DNA of 64,000 nucleotides from Bacillota bacterium (GCA_013178275.1 JABLWZ010000001.1:124001-188000); one strand, 5' to 3'; counted from the first letter of the stretch, positions 18,062-26,831 are shown. The notes: generated from the sequence alone by a model not told the origin. Program-made: numbers and translations.

Positions 18062-18841
18062 ATGAAGCTGGGCGAGATGTTCAACCTGTCCAATAAGGTC
18101 GCCGTGGTCACCGGCGGATCGGTCGGACTGGGGGCGCAGATGGCCGCAGGACTGGCCGAAGCCGGGGCCAACCTGGTAATCGCGGCGCGCAAGGTAGACC
18201 GGTGCCTGAATACCTGTTCCGAGCTGGAAAAGGAGTATGGGGTCTCGACCCTTCCGGCGGCCTGTGACGTCAGCAAAGCCGAGGACTGCGAGAGGTTGAT
18301 AAACGAGGCGGTCGGACGTTTCGGCCGTATCGACATCCTGGTCAATAACGCGGGAGCCACCTGGGGCGCCGACTCCCTGGACTTTCCTATGGACCGGTGG
18401 AGCCGGGTTATCGATATCAACCTGACCGGGCTCTACCGGCTCTCGATGTTGGTAGCCAGGAAGATGAAAGAGCAGGGCGGTGGAAAGATAATCAACATCA
18501 CCTCCCTGGCCGGGTTTATGGGCACCCCACCCGAGATTCAAAACACGGTGCCTTATAACGCCAGCAAAGGGGCGGTAATCACCCTGACCAAGGACCTGGC
18601 GGTCAAGTGGGCGAGGTACGGGATCAACGTAAACGCCATCGCCCCGGGGTACTTCCCGACCGATATGAGCAGCGGGCTGCTCAAGAAAACCATCGACCTG
18701 GTGATGCCCCGCATTCCCCTGAACCGACTGGGAAGCGACCATGACCTCAAGGGAGCGGTGGTCTTCCTCAGCTCGGCGGCATCGGACTACATCACGGGAC
18801 AGTGCCTGGTTGTCGACGGGGGCATGATGGCCGGGGGCTAA
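18062..18841 (+). CDS. Short-chain dehydrogenase/reductase (FabG-like)
   Basis: This NAD(P)-dependent SDR of 259 residues has a classical fold: TGGSVGLG nucleotide-binding loop (residues 18-25), NNAG, ITS with the catalytic Ser, and YNASK with catalytic Tyr165/Lys169. It ends in DGGMMAGG. GGGGG precedes the ATG. Substrate cannot be read from sequence. In this operon a 3-hydroxyacyl-CoA/3-oxoacyl-CoA or hydroxybutyrate/semialdehyde oxidoreductase role would fit. It lies between the CoA-transferase and a 3-hydroxyacyl-CoA dehydrogenase and is separated from the latter by a perfect 18-bp hairpin. Confidence 0.88.
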   Translation: MKLGEMFNLSNKVAVVTGGSVGLGAQMAAGLAEAGANLVIAARKVDRCLNTCSELEKEYGVSTLPAACDVSKAEDCERLINEAVGRFGRIDILVNNAGATWGADSLDFPMDRWSRVIDINLTGLYRLSMLVARKMKEQGGGKIINITSLAGFMGTPPEIQNTVPYNASKGAVITLTKDLAVKWARYGINVNAIAPGYFPTDMSSGLLKKTIDLVMPRIPLNRLGSDHDLKGAVVFLSSAASDYITGQCLVVDGGMMAGG

Positions 18842-18861
18842 AAAAATTGGCAATTGTCAGG

Positions 18862-18904
18862 CTGGCACACATCGTGCCAGGGGGAATGGCACGATGTGTG
18901 CCAG
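18862..18904 (+). repeat. Perfect 18-bp inverted repeat between SDR and dehydrogenase genes
   Basis: CTGGCACACATCGTGCCA (18862-18879) is the exact reverse complement of 18887-18904, with a 7-nt GGGGGAA loop. It has no T-run, so it is not a standard terminator. It could be an mRNA processing or stability hairpin, or a protein-binding site. Each arm contains a TGGCAC core. Confidence 0.7.
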
Positions 18905-18937
18905 GATAGTCAGGCCATTTTAATTAGGAGGACCATC

Positions 18938-20314
18938 ATGGACTTTCAGATCAAAAAAGCGGCGGTTCTGGGAGCGGGCGTTATGGGGGCGGGGATAGCC
19001 TGCCACCTGGCCGGCTGTGGGATAGAGGTCCTGCTCCTGGACCTGCTTCCCCGGAGTATCTCGGAGAGCGACCGCGCTCAGGGCATCACCGAGGGATCGC
19101 CGGCCTGGAGGAATCGGCTCGCCAGTTCCGCGATAGAGCGGATGATGGAGTCAGGGAGGGCTGGCCCGGTCGATCTCGGCAAAGTGACGGTAGGCAACCT
19201 GGAAGACGATTTCGAGAAGATAGGCCAGTGCGACTGGATACTGGAAACCATAATAGAGGACCTGGAAGTGAAGAAGGCGCTTTATCAGAAGCTCGAGGCT
19301 TACCGCCGAAAAGGCAGCATAGTGAGCACCAACACCTCCGGGATACCGATAGCCCAGATATCGCAGGGGTTCTCTTCCGAACTCGCGGAAAACTTTTTGG
19401 GCACCCATTTTTTCAATCCGCCCACCTACATCAAGCTGATAGAGCTGGTGCCCGGCCCGGCCACCCGCCCCGAGGTTCTCGGCTTCATGAAGGGCTTTTT
19501 CGCCGCCACCCTCAGAAAAGGCCCCATCGTGGTGAAGGATACACCGAACTTTATAGCCAACCGCCTGATAGCCCACAGCTATTTGAACGTCTTCCACCGG
19601 TGCGAAAAAGAGGGCTACACCGTTATGGAGGTCGACAGCATCTGCGGCCGGGTCATGGGCCGGACGCAGACCGGGGTGTTCAAATCCATTGACGCGATAG
19701 GGCTCGATACAGTCGGAAACGTTACCCGCAACCTCGAACGGAACCTGCTGGATGACGAAAAAAGAGAGCTTTTCAGGCTGCCCGAATTCGCCCGGCGCAT
19801 GATCGAGAAAGGCTGGTTGGGGGACAAGTCCGGCCAGGGTTTTTACCTGCGGCCGGGCAGCGGCGAGGAAAAGGTGATCGACCTGGCGACCCTGGAGTAC
19901 CGCGAAAAGAAAGACCCGAGTTTTCCCTGCCTGAAAGACGTCGGGGGGATAAAAGACGAGGCGGACCGGGTGAAGGCGCTCTTCGTGAGCGCGGACCGGG
20001 GGGCGCGACTGGCCTGGACGGTGATGTCGGACGACCTGGTCTACGCGGCGGACCGTATCGGCGAGATAGCGGACACCATCCTGGAGATAGACCTGGTAAT
20101 GAAGTGGGGCTACTACTGGCGGCTCGGGCCGTTTGAACTGTGGGACGCCCTCGGGTTGGAGCGGGTTGCCGACCGCCTGGTTAAGGACGGCTGGGGGGTT
20201 CCGGCCCGGGTCGTGCAGCTGCTGGACAGCGGCTATACCAGTTTTTATCGCGAAATCGGTGGCTCCAGGTACTTCTACGACTTTTTATCCCAAGGCTATC
20301 AATTAATCAGCTAA
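18938..20314 (+). CDS. 3-hydroxyacyl-CoA dehydrogenase (FadN-like, without hydratase domain)
   Basis: This enzyme oxidises (S)-3-hydroxyacyl-CoA with NAD. The frame opens at 18854, but the ATG at 18938 is the start, with AGGAGGA 5 bp upstream, giving 458 residues. The Rossmann motif LGAGVMGAGIACHL opens the protein; GTHFFNPP (catalytic His) and VVKDTPNFIANR follow. A duplicated C-terminal dehydrogenase region runs to the end. It parallels residues 1-460 of the neighbouring 20603-22996 protein but stops where the enoyl-CoA hydratase domain would begin. A normal stand-alone enzyme has ~280 residues. It is the last gene of the second sigma-54 unit, before a terminator at 20355. Confidence 0.9.
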   Translation: MDFQIKKAAVLGAGVMGAGIACHLAGCGIEVLLLDLLPRSISESDRAQGITEGSPAWRNRLASSAIERMMESGRAGPVDLGKVTVGNLEDDFEKIGQCDWILETIIEDLEVKKALYQKLEAYRRKGSIVSTNTSGIPIAQISQGFSSELAENFLGTHFFNPPTYIKLIELVPGPATRPEVLGFMKGFFAATLRKGPIVVKDTPNFIANRLIAHSYLNVFHRCEKEGYTVMEVDSICGRVMGRTQTGVFKSIDAIGLDTVGNVTRNLERNLLDDEKRELFRLPEFARRMIEKGWLGDKSGQGFYLRPGSGEEKVIDLATLEYREKKDPSFPCLKDVGGIKDEADRVKALFVSADRGARLAWTVMSDDLVYAADRIGEIADTILEIDLVMKWGYYWRLGPFELWDALGLERVADRLVKDGWGVPARVVQLLDSGYTSFYREIGGSRYFYDFLSQGYQLIS

Positions 20315-20354
20315 TGCCAAGCGTATAAAGCTCCCAGCTCAAACTCCTAAATCC

Positions 20355-20381
20355 GGACTCGAAAAGAGTCCCCTTTTTTTT
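20355..20381 (+). terminator. Terminator ending the second CoA unit
   Basis: GGACTC (20355-20360) pairs with GAGTCC (20366-20371) around a GAAAA loop, followed by CC and eight T. Confidence 0.85.
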
Positions 20382-20401
20382 CTCCAGCCGACGCCATAGA
20401 T

Positions 20402-20416
20402 TGGCATAATAATTGC
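20402..20416 (+). promoter_or_regulatory. Sigma-54 (-24/-12) promoter of the third CoA unit
   Basis: TGGCATAATAATTGC has GG and GC exactly 10 bp apart and a TTGC -12 box. Only 20 bp separate it from the preceding terminator, so enhancer sites must overlap or lie upstream of that terminator. The leader to the GTG at 20603 is ~175 nt. Confidence 0.75.
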
Positions 20417-20602
20417 TTTATCCGCTGGGTGAAAACCAGAATCTAACAACCAAATAAAAATTGCAAACCTGCATCGAAGCGGCTGACAGGTTTATGGACC
20501 TATTCAAAAAAGAAGCAGAGGGGGGACAAGTAAGGGGATCGACTTTTAATCGCGGTTGAAATACCAGCCTTAAACATACTCGAAGAATTGGAGGTATTAC
20601 TT

Positions 20603-22996
20603 GTGAGAAGGATGATAAGAAAAGTAGCCATTCTTGGGTCTGGTACGATGGGCAGCGGAATCGCGGCACACCTGGCCAACGCCGGCATCCGCAGCTATCT
20701 CCTGGATATCGTGCCGAATGAACTGCTGGACGAGGAAAAAAGCAAGGGCTTGACCCTGGAAAGCCCTGCAGTCAGGAACCGGATCGCCGCCAACAACAAA
20801 CAGCAGTTCGTCCTGAAATCCCGTCCCGCCGTGATCATGGACAAGGCGGACGCCGACCTGATCACCGTGGGAAACATGGAAGACAACCTGGCATGGCTTT
20901 CCGAGTGCGATTGGGTGGTCGAGGTGGTCCCCGAGAGGCTGGACATCAAGAAGCAGGTGCTCAAAAAGATCCAGCCGTTCATCAAACCCGGCACCATAGT
21001 CAGCACCAACACCTCGGGTATCTCGGTAAACAGCATAGTCGAAGATATGCCGCCGGAGTTCAAGAAGTACTGGCTGGGAACCCACTTCTTCAACCCGGTC
21101 CGCTACATGAAGCTGCTGGAAATCATACCCGGCAATGAGACCCTGCCTGAAATAGTCAAGTTCATGTCCGATTTCGGGGAGAAGATACTGGGCAAGGGCA
21201 TCGTGATGTGCAAGGACACCCCGAACTTTATCGCCAACCGTATCGGGGCCTCCCTGGGCGCCTCGGTAATCAAGCTGATGATGGAATACGGACTTACCGT
21301 TTCAGAGGCGGACGCCCTGACCGGGACCGCCATCGGCCGCCCCGGCACCGGGACCTTCGCGCTGTATGACATGGTGGGGCTCGATATCGGTATCCTGTCC
21401 GCCACGGTGGTACACGACAACGTAACAGACCCGGAAGAGAAGAAAAACTTCACCTTCCCTCCCTTCATCTACCAGATGCTGGACAAGAAGATGCTGGGCG
21501 CCAAGACCAAGGGCGGTTTCTACAAGAAGCAGGGCAAGGAAAAGTTCATGATCGACATCAACACCCTGGAATACGTCCCGCCGAAGCCGACTGAGTACGC
21601 CAGCTTCGCCGCCGCCAAGGAACAGAAGACCCTGGCGGGGAAACTCGAGGCCTTCTTCTCCGGGGACGATGCCGCCGCCAGGTTCGTCTGGGAGCACATG
21701 AAGTACTACTTCGTGTACGCGACCTCGAAGGTCCCGGAGATCTCCGACAACATCCTCAACGTCGACCGCGCCATAAAGTGGGGCTACAACCATACCGTCG
21801 GGCCGTTCGAGGTGTGGGGCGGTCTGGACCTCGACAAGTACGTCGCCCGGATGGAGGCCGAAGGCAGCCAGGTAGCGGATTGGGTCAAGAAGATGCTTGC
21901 CTCGGGGATCAAGTCTTTCTACAAGAGCGAGGGCGGGGTGGACTACTACTACTCCCTCCAGGAAAACAAGTACCTGCCCATACCGGTCGACCCCGGGTTC
22001 ATCGTGCTCAAGGACCTGAAAGCGAAGAACAAGGTCGTCAAGGAATCGAAAGCCGCCACCCTGTACGACATCGGCGACGGCGTGCTCTGCTTCGAGATCC
22101 ACACCAAAAACTCGGCGATCTCCACCGCGCTGGTTGACTTCATGAGAGAGGCCCGGGAAGAACTCGAGCGCAACTGGGATGGGATGGTCATCACCGGTTC
22201 CGGTCGCAACTTCTGCGTGGGTGCCGACCTCACCGAAATCCTGCCCTACATCCAGGCCAAGAAGTGGGCCGAGGCGGACGAGGCGCTGAAAAAGACCCAG
22301 TACGTATACATGGACAACAAGTACTCCTTAAAGCCGGTCGTCGTCGCTCCTTACGGGATGGCTCTCGGCGGAGGATGCGAAATGGTTCTGCACGGCTCGG
22401 CGGTACAGGCCGCGGGAGAGCTGTACATGGGCCTGGTTGAGGTAGGCGTAGGCGTGATACCCGCGGGCGGCGGCGTCAAGGAGATGACCGTCAGGGCGCT
22501 GGACCGGATTAAAGGGACCACCGCCTTTGCGGTCGACTTCATCATCCCCTACCTGCAGAACATCGGAACCGCCAAGGTCTCCATGAGCGCCAAAGAAGCG
22601 GTGAAGTTGGGCTACATGAAACCGTCCGACGGCATAACCTTGAGCAGCGACCTGCTGATCGCCGATGCCAAGAAGAAAGTCATCGAAATGATCGAGAAGA
22701 ACTACTCCCCGCCAGCGCCGAAGGCCTTCGCGGCGCCGGGACGCAACAACACCTCCCTGGCCCGGATGGGGGTCAAGGTGATGCAGGATGCCGGCATGGT
22801 CAGCGAATACGACATGCACATATTCGACCAGATCGTGTTCATCATGTCCGGCGGCAATGCCACCGCCGGCACCATGATCAACGAGTATTACCTCCTGGAT
22901 CTGGAGCGTGAGGCGTTTATCAACCTCTGCAAGGAACAAAAGACCCAGGACCGCATCAAGCACATGTTGACCACGGGAAAACCCCTGCGGAATTAG
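20603..22996 (+). CDS. fadN: FadN-type fused 3-hydroxyacyl-CoA dehydrogenase/enoyl-CoA hydratase
   Basis: This bifunctional beta-oxidation enzyme has 797 residues, close to Bacillus FadN. The dehydrogenase half comes first (LGSGTMGSGIAAHLA; GTHFFNPVRYMKLLE; CKDTPNFIANRIG). The crotonase-fold hydratase half spans about residues 495-700, with the oxyanion loop GRNFCVGADLTE and LGGGCEMVLHG/VEVGVGVIPAGGG carrying the two usual glutamates. It would hydrate crotonyl-CoA and oxidise 3-hydroxybutyryl-CoA to acetoacetyl-CoA. The start is the GTG at 20603, 7 bp after GGAGGT; the TTG at 20588 precedes that site. The thiolase gene follows after 14 bp, an arrangement like fadN-fadA elsewhere. Confidence 0.93.
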   Translation: MRRMIRKVAILGSGTMGSGIAAHLANAGIRSYLLDIVPNELLDEEKSKGLTLESPAVRNRIAANNKQQFVLKSRPAVIMDKADADLITVGNMEDNLAWLSECDWVVEVVPERLDIKKQVLKKIQPFIKPGTIVSTNTSGISVNSIVEDMPPEFKKYWLGTHFFNPVRYMKLLEIIPGNETLPEIVKFMSDFGEKILGKGIVMCKDTPNFIANRIGASLGASVIKLMMEYGLTVSEADALTGTAIGRPGTGTFALYDMVGLDIGILSATVVHDNVTDPEEKKNFTFPPFIYQMLDKKMLGAKTKGGFYKKQGKEKFMIDINTLEYVPPKPTEYASFAAAKEQKTLAGKLEAFFSGDDAAARFVWEHMKYYFVYATSKVPEISDNILNVDRAIKWGYNHTVGPFEVWGGLDLDKYVARMEAEGSQVADWVKKMLASGIKSFYKSEGGVDYYYSLQENKYLPIPVDPGFIVLKDLKAKNKVVKESKAATLYDIGDGVLCFEIHTKNSAISTALVDFMREAREELERNWDGMVITGSGRNFCVGADLTEILPYIQAKKWAEADEALKKTQYVYMDNKYSLKPVVVAPYGMALGGGCEMVLHGSAVQAAGELYMGLVEVGVGVIPAGGGVKEMTVRALDRIKGTTAFAVDFIIPYLQNIGTAKVSMSAKEAVKLGYMKPSDGITLSSDLLIADAKKKVIEMIEKNYSPPAPKAFAAPGRNNTSLARMGVKVMQDAGMVSEYDMHIFDQIVFIMSGGNATAGTMINEYYLLDLEREAFINLCKEQKTQDRIKHMLTTGKPLRN

Positions 22997-23010
22997 GAAA
23001 AGGAGGAAGT

Positions 23011-24198
23011 ATGACGATGAAAGAAGCTGTAATCGTTTCAGCAGTCCGTACCGCCGGTGGGAGAGCCCCGCGAGGGACCCTTAGAGATACCAGGGCCGAT
23101 TTCTTAGGAAAACTGTGTATGGAAGAAGCGATCAGGAGGGCCAAGATAGACCCCGCGCTCATCGACGACGTCATCTGGGGCTGCTCCACCCCGGAACAGT
23201 CCATGGGCATGAACGTAGCCAGGGTCACTGCGCTGCACGCGGGCATTCCCCAGGAATCCTCGGCGGTGACGGTAAACCGCTTCTGCTCCTCCGGGCTGCA
23301 GGCGGTCTCGTTCGCGGCGGAGGCCATCATCAGCAACCGCTGCGACGTGGTAATGGCCGGCGGGGTGGAATCCATGAGCATGGTGGCCATGGGCGGGATA
23401 ATCAGGCCCAGCAACGAAATGCTGGAAGACCCCGAATTGAGGAAGGTTTACACCACCATGGGCCAGACGGCGGAGAACGTGGCCAGGAGGTACGGGGTGA
23501 GTCGGGAGGAACAGGACGAGTTCGCCGTGAGCAGCCACCTGAAAGCGGCCGCCGCCATCAAGGAAGGCCGGTTCAAAGACGAAATCGTACCCGTCCCGGT
23601 CAAGATGACCACCCTGGGACCCGACAACAAACCCAAGACCAAGGAGATAATGTACGACACCGATGAAGGCGTGAGGTTCGACATAACCGCGGCGGCGCTC
23701 GCCAAGCTGAAACCCGCGTTTGTCCCGGGTGGAACCGTCACCGCCGGCAACTCCTCGCAGACCACTGACGGCGCGGCCGCCGTGCTGGTGATGTCCGCTG
23801 ACAAGGCGAAAGAACTGGGAATCAAGCCGCGCCTGAAGTACGTGGGCTTCGCGGTTGCAGGCTGCGGGCCCGACGAGATGGGGGTCGGCCCCGTGTTCGC
23901 TATTCCCAAGGTCCTGAAGCGGACCGGGCTGCAGTTGAAGGACATCGGGCTGATCGAGCTGAACGAGGCCTTTGCCTCGCAGGCCCTCTACAGCTGCCGC
24001 GAACTGGGCATCAACAAGGACATCGTCAACGTAAACGGCGGGGCGATCGCCCTCGGCCATCCCCTCGGGTGCACGGGCGCGAAGCTGACCGCCACCCTGA
24101 TGCATGAAATGGAACGCCGCCAGGTTAAGTACGGGATGGTTTCCATGTGTATCGGCGGAGGGATGGGAGCCGCGGGGATTTACGAACTGTGCTCCTAG
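23011..24198 (+). CDS. fadA: Thiolase (acetyl-CoA acetyltransferase / 3-ketoacyl-CoA thiolase)
   Basis: This 395-residue thiolase cleaves 3-oxoacyl-CoA with CoA, in this setting acetoacetyl-CoA to two acetyl-CoA. The nucleophile Cys92 lies in NRFCSSGLQ, His350 in [10 protein letters not shown] and the second catalytic Cys380 in MCIGGGMG, so all three active-site residues are present. The start is supported by AAAGGAGGAAGT just upstream. It is coupled to the fused FadN-type gene and shares its sigma-54 promoter. Confidence 0.94.
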   Translation: MTMKEAVIVSAVRTAGGRAPRGTLRDTRADFLGKLCMEEAIRRAKIDPALIDDVIWGCSTPEQSMGMNVARVTALHAGIPQESSAVTVNRFCSSGLQAVSFAAEAIISNRCDVVMAGGVESMSMVAMGGIIRPSNEMLEDPELRKVYTTMGQTAENVARRYGVSREEQDEFAVSSHLKAAAAIKEGRFKDEIVPVPVKMTTLGPDNKPKTKEIMYDTDEGVRFDITAAALAKLKPAFVPGGTVTAGNSSQTTDGAAAVLVMSADKAKELGIKPRLKYVGFAVAGCGPDEMGVGPVFAIPKVLKRTGLQLKDIGLIELNEAFASQALYSCRELGINKDIVNVNGGAIALGHPLGCTGAKLTATLMHEMERRQVKYGMVSMCIGGGMGAAGIYELCS

Positions 24199-24277
24199 TC
24201 AGGGCGTAGGCCTGAAGCCGAACCGGCCGTTGTGAACTGCTTGACAGCGAAAAAATAAGGTTAAAAGTAATGGTTAT

Positions 24278-24391
24278 GGAGCCGCCCAGGAGGATTGCCG
24301 CAGTTATCAAAACATCAGAATTAGGGATAAAGGAATTGAAGTACTTCCACATCCACTACCGATTTTGACCAGGCAGTTCCCGGGCGGCTCC
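24278..24391 (+). other. Long-range inverted repeat before the AMP-binding gene
   Basis: GGAGCCGCCC (24278-24287) pairs perfectly with GGGCGGCTCC (24382-24391) across 94 nt. A 32-codon frame (24270-24368, beginning MVMEPPRRIA) lies across it but has no good ribosome site. The 230-bp gap holds no convincing promoter; TTGACA at 24241 lacks a good -10. It may be an attenuator-like leader, or an mRNA processing signal within one long unit. Confidence 0.35.
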
Positions 24392-24428
24392 AATAAAAAT
24401 CAGCTGACAGATTAAGGGGTAGGTAAGG

Positions 24429-25400
24429 ATGGATAGAGACTGGCTGAAAAACATACCAGAAAGGCCGGTGTATCTCTACGGCAAGGCCCCGATTTTTAAA
24501 TACCTCAGGTTAAACGCGGATAAACACCCGGAAAAGACGGCCATTATTTTTTACGGCCGGGAAATCAGCTATAAAGAGCTTGACGAGTCTTCCAACCGTT
24601 TTGCCAATTACCTGATAAACCTGGGCCTGAACAAGGGAGACCGGGTAGGCATCTTCATGGGCAGCTGCCCGCAGTATATCATCGCCTTTTTCGGCATCCA
24701 AAAGATGGGCGGCGTGTCCTGCATCATGGACCCGTATTTCAGCGAACCGGAGCTGGATTACGCGGTTAATGACGCGAGGATGTCGGTGATAGTCTCGCTG
24801 GACCTTCTGATCCCAAGAATCACCAGCACCAGGAACAGGTTCCCGACCGTTAAACAGGTGGTATCCACCAATTTCAGCGACTACCTTCCTGAACAGCCCT
24901 CCCTGACCCTTACAGACGACATGAGGTTCATGCCGCAGCTGGTCAAAGGCGCGGACGATTTCATGCTGATCCAGGAAACCATGGACGCGGGTTCGAAGGC
25001 AGTAGAAATTGACATGGAAAAAGACATCGGTCTCATCGAGTACTCCGGCCTCGCCAAAAAAGAATGGAACCACCGGGACCTTCTATACCATCCGCTCCAG
25101 ATGGCCTACACCCGTGATTTAAACGGGGACCTGACAGAGCTTACCTGCATGCCCCTCAACCTGATCGCGGGTCTGGCTGGTGCGCTGGGGATCGTGATCA
25201 TGGGTGCCACCAATATCATGCTCAGCCAGTTCGAGCCCCTGACCGTATTTGAGGCCATCGAGAAATACCAGGTTGACCGGTTGTACACCGACGACTTTTC
25301 ACGGGCGCGAATCTTGAATCACCCAGATGTCAGCAAATACGATCTAAGCAGCCTGAAAGCGAACCCCCGGGAGCCCAATCCCCCAATAGAGGAGGTATAG
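24429..25400 (+). CDS. Degenerate, truncated AMP-binding (acyl-CoA synthetase-like) protein
   Basis: The 323 residues align with the N-terminal domain of long-chain acyl-CoA ligases: YGKAPIFKYLRLNADKHPEK, EISYKELDESSNRFA, GDRVGIFMGSCPQY. Where a ligase has its ATP-binding loop (YSSGTTGxPKG), this protein reads EYSGLAKKEWNHRDLL at residues 204-219, so the GTTGxPKG core is missing. It ends after VSKYDLSSLKAN with a short proline-rich tail. It therefore lacks the adenylate motifs and the whole C-terminal domain needed for thioester formation. The frame is intact and the downstream dehydratase starts 3 bp after its stop, with that gene's GGAGGT inside this gene. It cannot be a normal synthetase. 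It may be a binding or chaperone-like pseudoenzyme, or a decaying gene. Confidence 0.85.
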   Translation: MDRDWLKNIPERPVYLYGKAPIFKYLRLNADKHPEKTAIIFYGREISYKELDESSNRFANYLINLGLNKGDRVGIFMGSCPQYIIAFFGIQKMGGVSCIMDPYFSEPELDYAVNDARMSVIVSLDLLIPRITSTRNRFPTVKQVVSTNFSDYLPEQPSLTLTDDMRFMPQLVKGADDFMLIQETMDAGSKAVEIDMEKDIGLIEYSGLAKKEWNHRDLLYHPLQMAYTRDLNGDLTELTCMPLNLIAGLAGALGIVIMGATNIMLSQFEPLTVFEAIEKYQVDRLYTDDFSRARILNHPDVSKYDLSSLKANPREPNPPIEEV

Positions 25401-25403
25401 GAA

Positions 25404-26831
25404 ATGAGAACATCCAAAGACTACCTGGCTAAACTGGCCGCAATGAGGAAGAACATTTACATGGACGGGGAAATCATCGGCCGGGATGACTCGAGAATAG
25501 TGAACGCGAGCCGGGCTATCCAGAAGACCTTTGACCTAGCCGAGGACCCCAAGTACAAGCTGACCGCGACTTCTTCGATCAGCGGCAGCCGAATCAGCCG
25601 GTTCACCCATATCCACCAGAACCCCGAGGACCTGATGGCCAAACAGGAGATGACCCGGATGATGACCTCGCTCGTGGGCGGCTGCATCCAGAGGTGTATG
25701 GGCACGGACGTGATGAACGCACTGTCGGTGACCACCAAGAACATCGACATCAAGTACAGCACCGATTACCACGAACGGTGGAAAAAATACCTCGCGCATT
25801 TCCAGGAAAACGACCTGGTCGGCGCCTGCGCCCAGACCGACCCCAAGGGGGATAGGAGATTTAGGCCGGCCGAACAGCCTGACCCCGACCAGTACCTCCA
25901 CGTGGTAGAGAGGAGACCCGACGGTGTGGTGGTACGGGGGGCCAAGCTCCACAACACCATGGCCCCGTATGCCGACGAAATCATCGTGGTGCCGACCAGG
26001 GCCCTGCGCAAGGACGAGAAGGACTACGCCATCGCCTTCGCCATCCCCGCGGATACAGAAGGCGTCTACCTTATCGGACGGTCCGCCTACCAGCACCACC
26101 GCGAGCCCAACCTGGAAGCCCCCATCGCTGAACTGGGCGATGTGGAGAGCTTCACCGTGTTCGACAACGTGTTCGTTCCGAACGAAAGGATCTTCGTAAA
26201 CGGCGAGACCGAGTTCGGGAGCGAGGTGGCCCATCTCTTCGCCCTTTACCACCGCCACAGTTACTGCGGATGCAAGGCCGGGACCGGGGATGTTATCATG
26301 GGCACCTGCGCCCTGGTGGCGGACTACCTGGGGATTGAAAAGATGGATCACGTCAAGGAGAAGCTGGTCGAGGTCATAAGCGTGGCCGAGCTGGTCTTCT
26401 CAGCGGGCCTGGCGGCGGCGGTCAAGTCGAAAAAGGCCCCATCCGGCACCCAGGTCCCCGACGTGGTATGCTGCAACGTAGGTCGGCGGCACGCCGGACA
26501 CAACATCTACCACGAGTACAACATCCTCTGCGACCTGGCCGGCGGCATACCCGCCACCCTGCCGCTTTCAAAAGAGTTCAACAGCCCGGCGGTGGGGGAC
26601 TTTGTGAAGAAGTATATCGCCAGGCGGGAAGGGGTGTCCCCGGAGGACCACTATCGGGCCTTCCACCTGGCGAGCGACGTGCTCACGTCCGAAGTGGCCA
26701 CCGCGCTGCAGGTCGCGGGGGTTCACGGCGGCGGCTCGCCGATCATGGAAGACATAGCGATAATGACCTTCTACAACGTCGAAGCCAAGAAAGACCTGGC
26801 CAAGTACCTGGCGGGAATAAAGAAGGACTAA
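25404..26831 (+). CDS. abfD: 4-hydroxybutyryl-CoA dehydratase / vinylacetyl-CoA isomerase
   Basis: This [4Fe-4S]- and FAD-containing enzyme dehydrates 4-hydroxybutyryl-CoA to crotonyl-CoA by a radical mechanism. It has 475 residues (family ~485-490). The cluster ligands known from the clostridial enzyme (Cys99, Cys103, His292, Cys299) are matched by Cys94/Cys98 in GGCIQRCMGTD and His283/Cys290 in HRHSYCGCKAG, so it is not merely a flavin hydroxylase of the HpaB superfamily, which lacks them. GGAGGT 8 bp upstream lies inside the preceding gene, indicating translational coupling to the AMP-binding remnant. Its product crotonyl-CoA is the substrate of the FadN-type hydratase upstream. The enzyme is oxygen-sensitive, which fits an anaerobe. 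Confidence 0.92.
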   Translation: MRTSKDYLAKLAAMRKNIYMDGEIIGRDDSRIVNASRAIQKTFDLAEDPKYKLTATSSISGSRISRFTHIHQNPEDLMAKQEMTRMMTSLVGGCIQRCMGTDVMNALSVTTKNIDIKYSTDYHERWKKYLAHFQENDLVGACAQTDPKGDRRFRPAEQPDPDQYLHVVERRPDGVVVRGAKLHNTMAPYADEIIVVPTRALRKDEKDYAIAFAIPADTEGVYLIGRSAYQHHREPNLEAPIAELGDVESFTVFDNVFVPNERIFVNGETEFGSEVAHLFALYHRHSYCGCKAGTGDVIMGTCALVADYLGIEKMDHVKEKLVEVISVAELVFSAGLAAAVKSKKAPSGTQVPDVVCCNVGRRHAGHNIYHEYNILCDLAGGIPATLPLSKEFNSPAVGDFVKKYIARREGVSPEDHYRAFHLASDVLTSEVATALQVAGVHGGGSPIMEDIAIMTFYNVEAKKDLAKYLAGIKKD

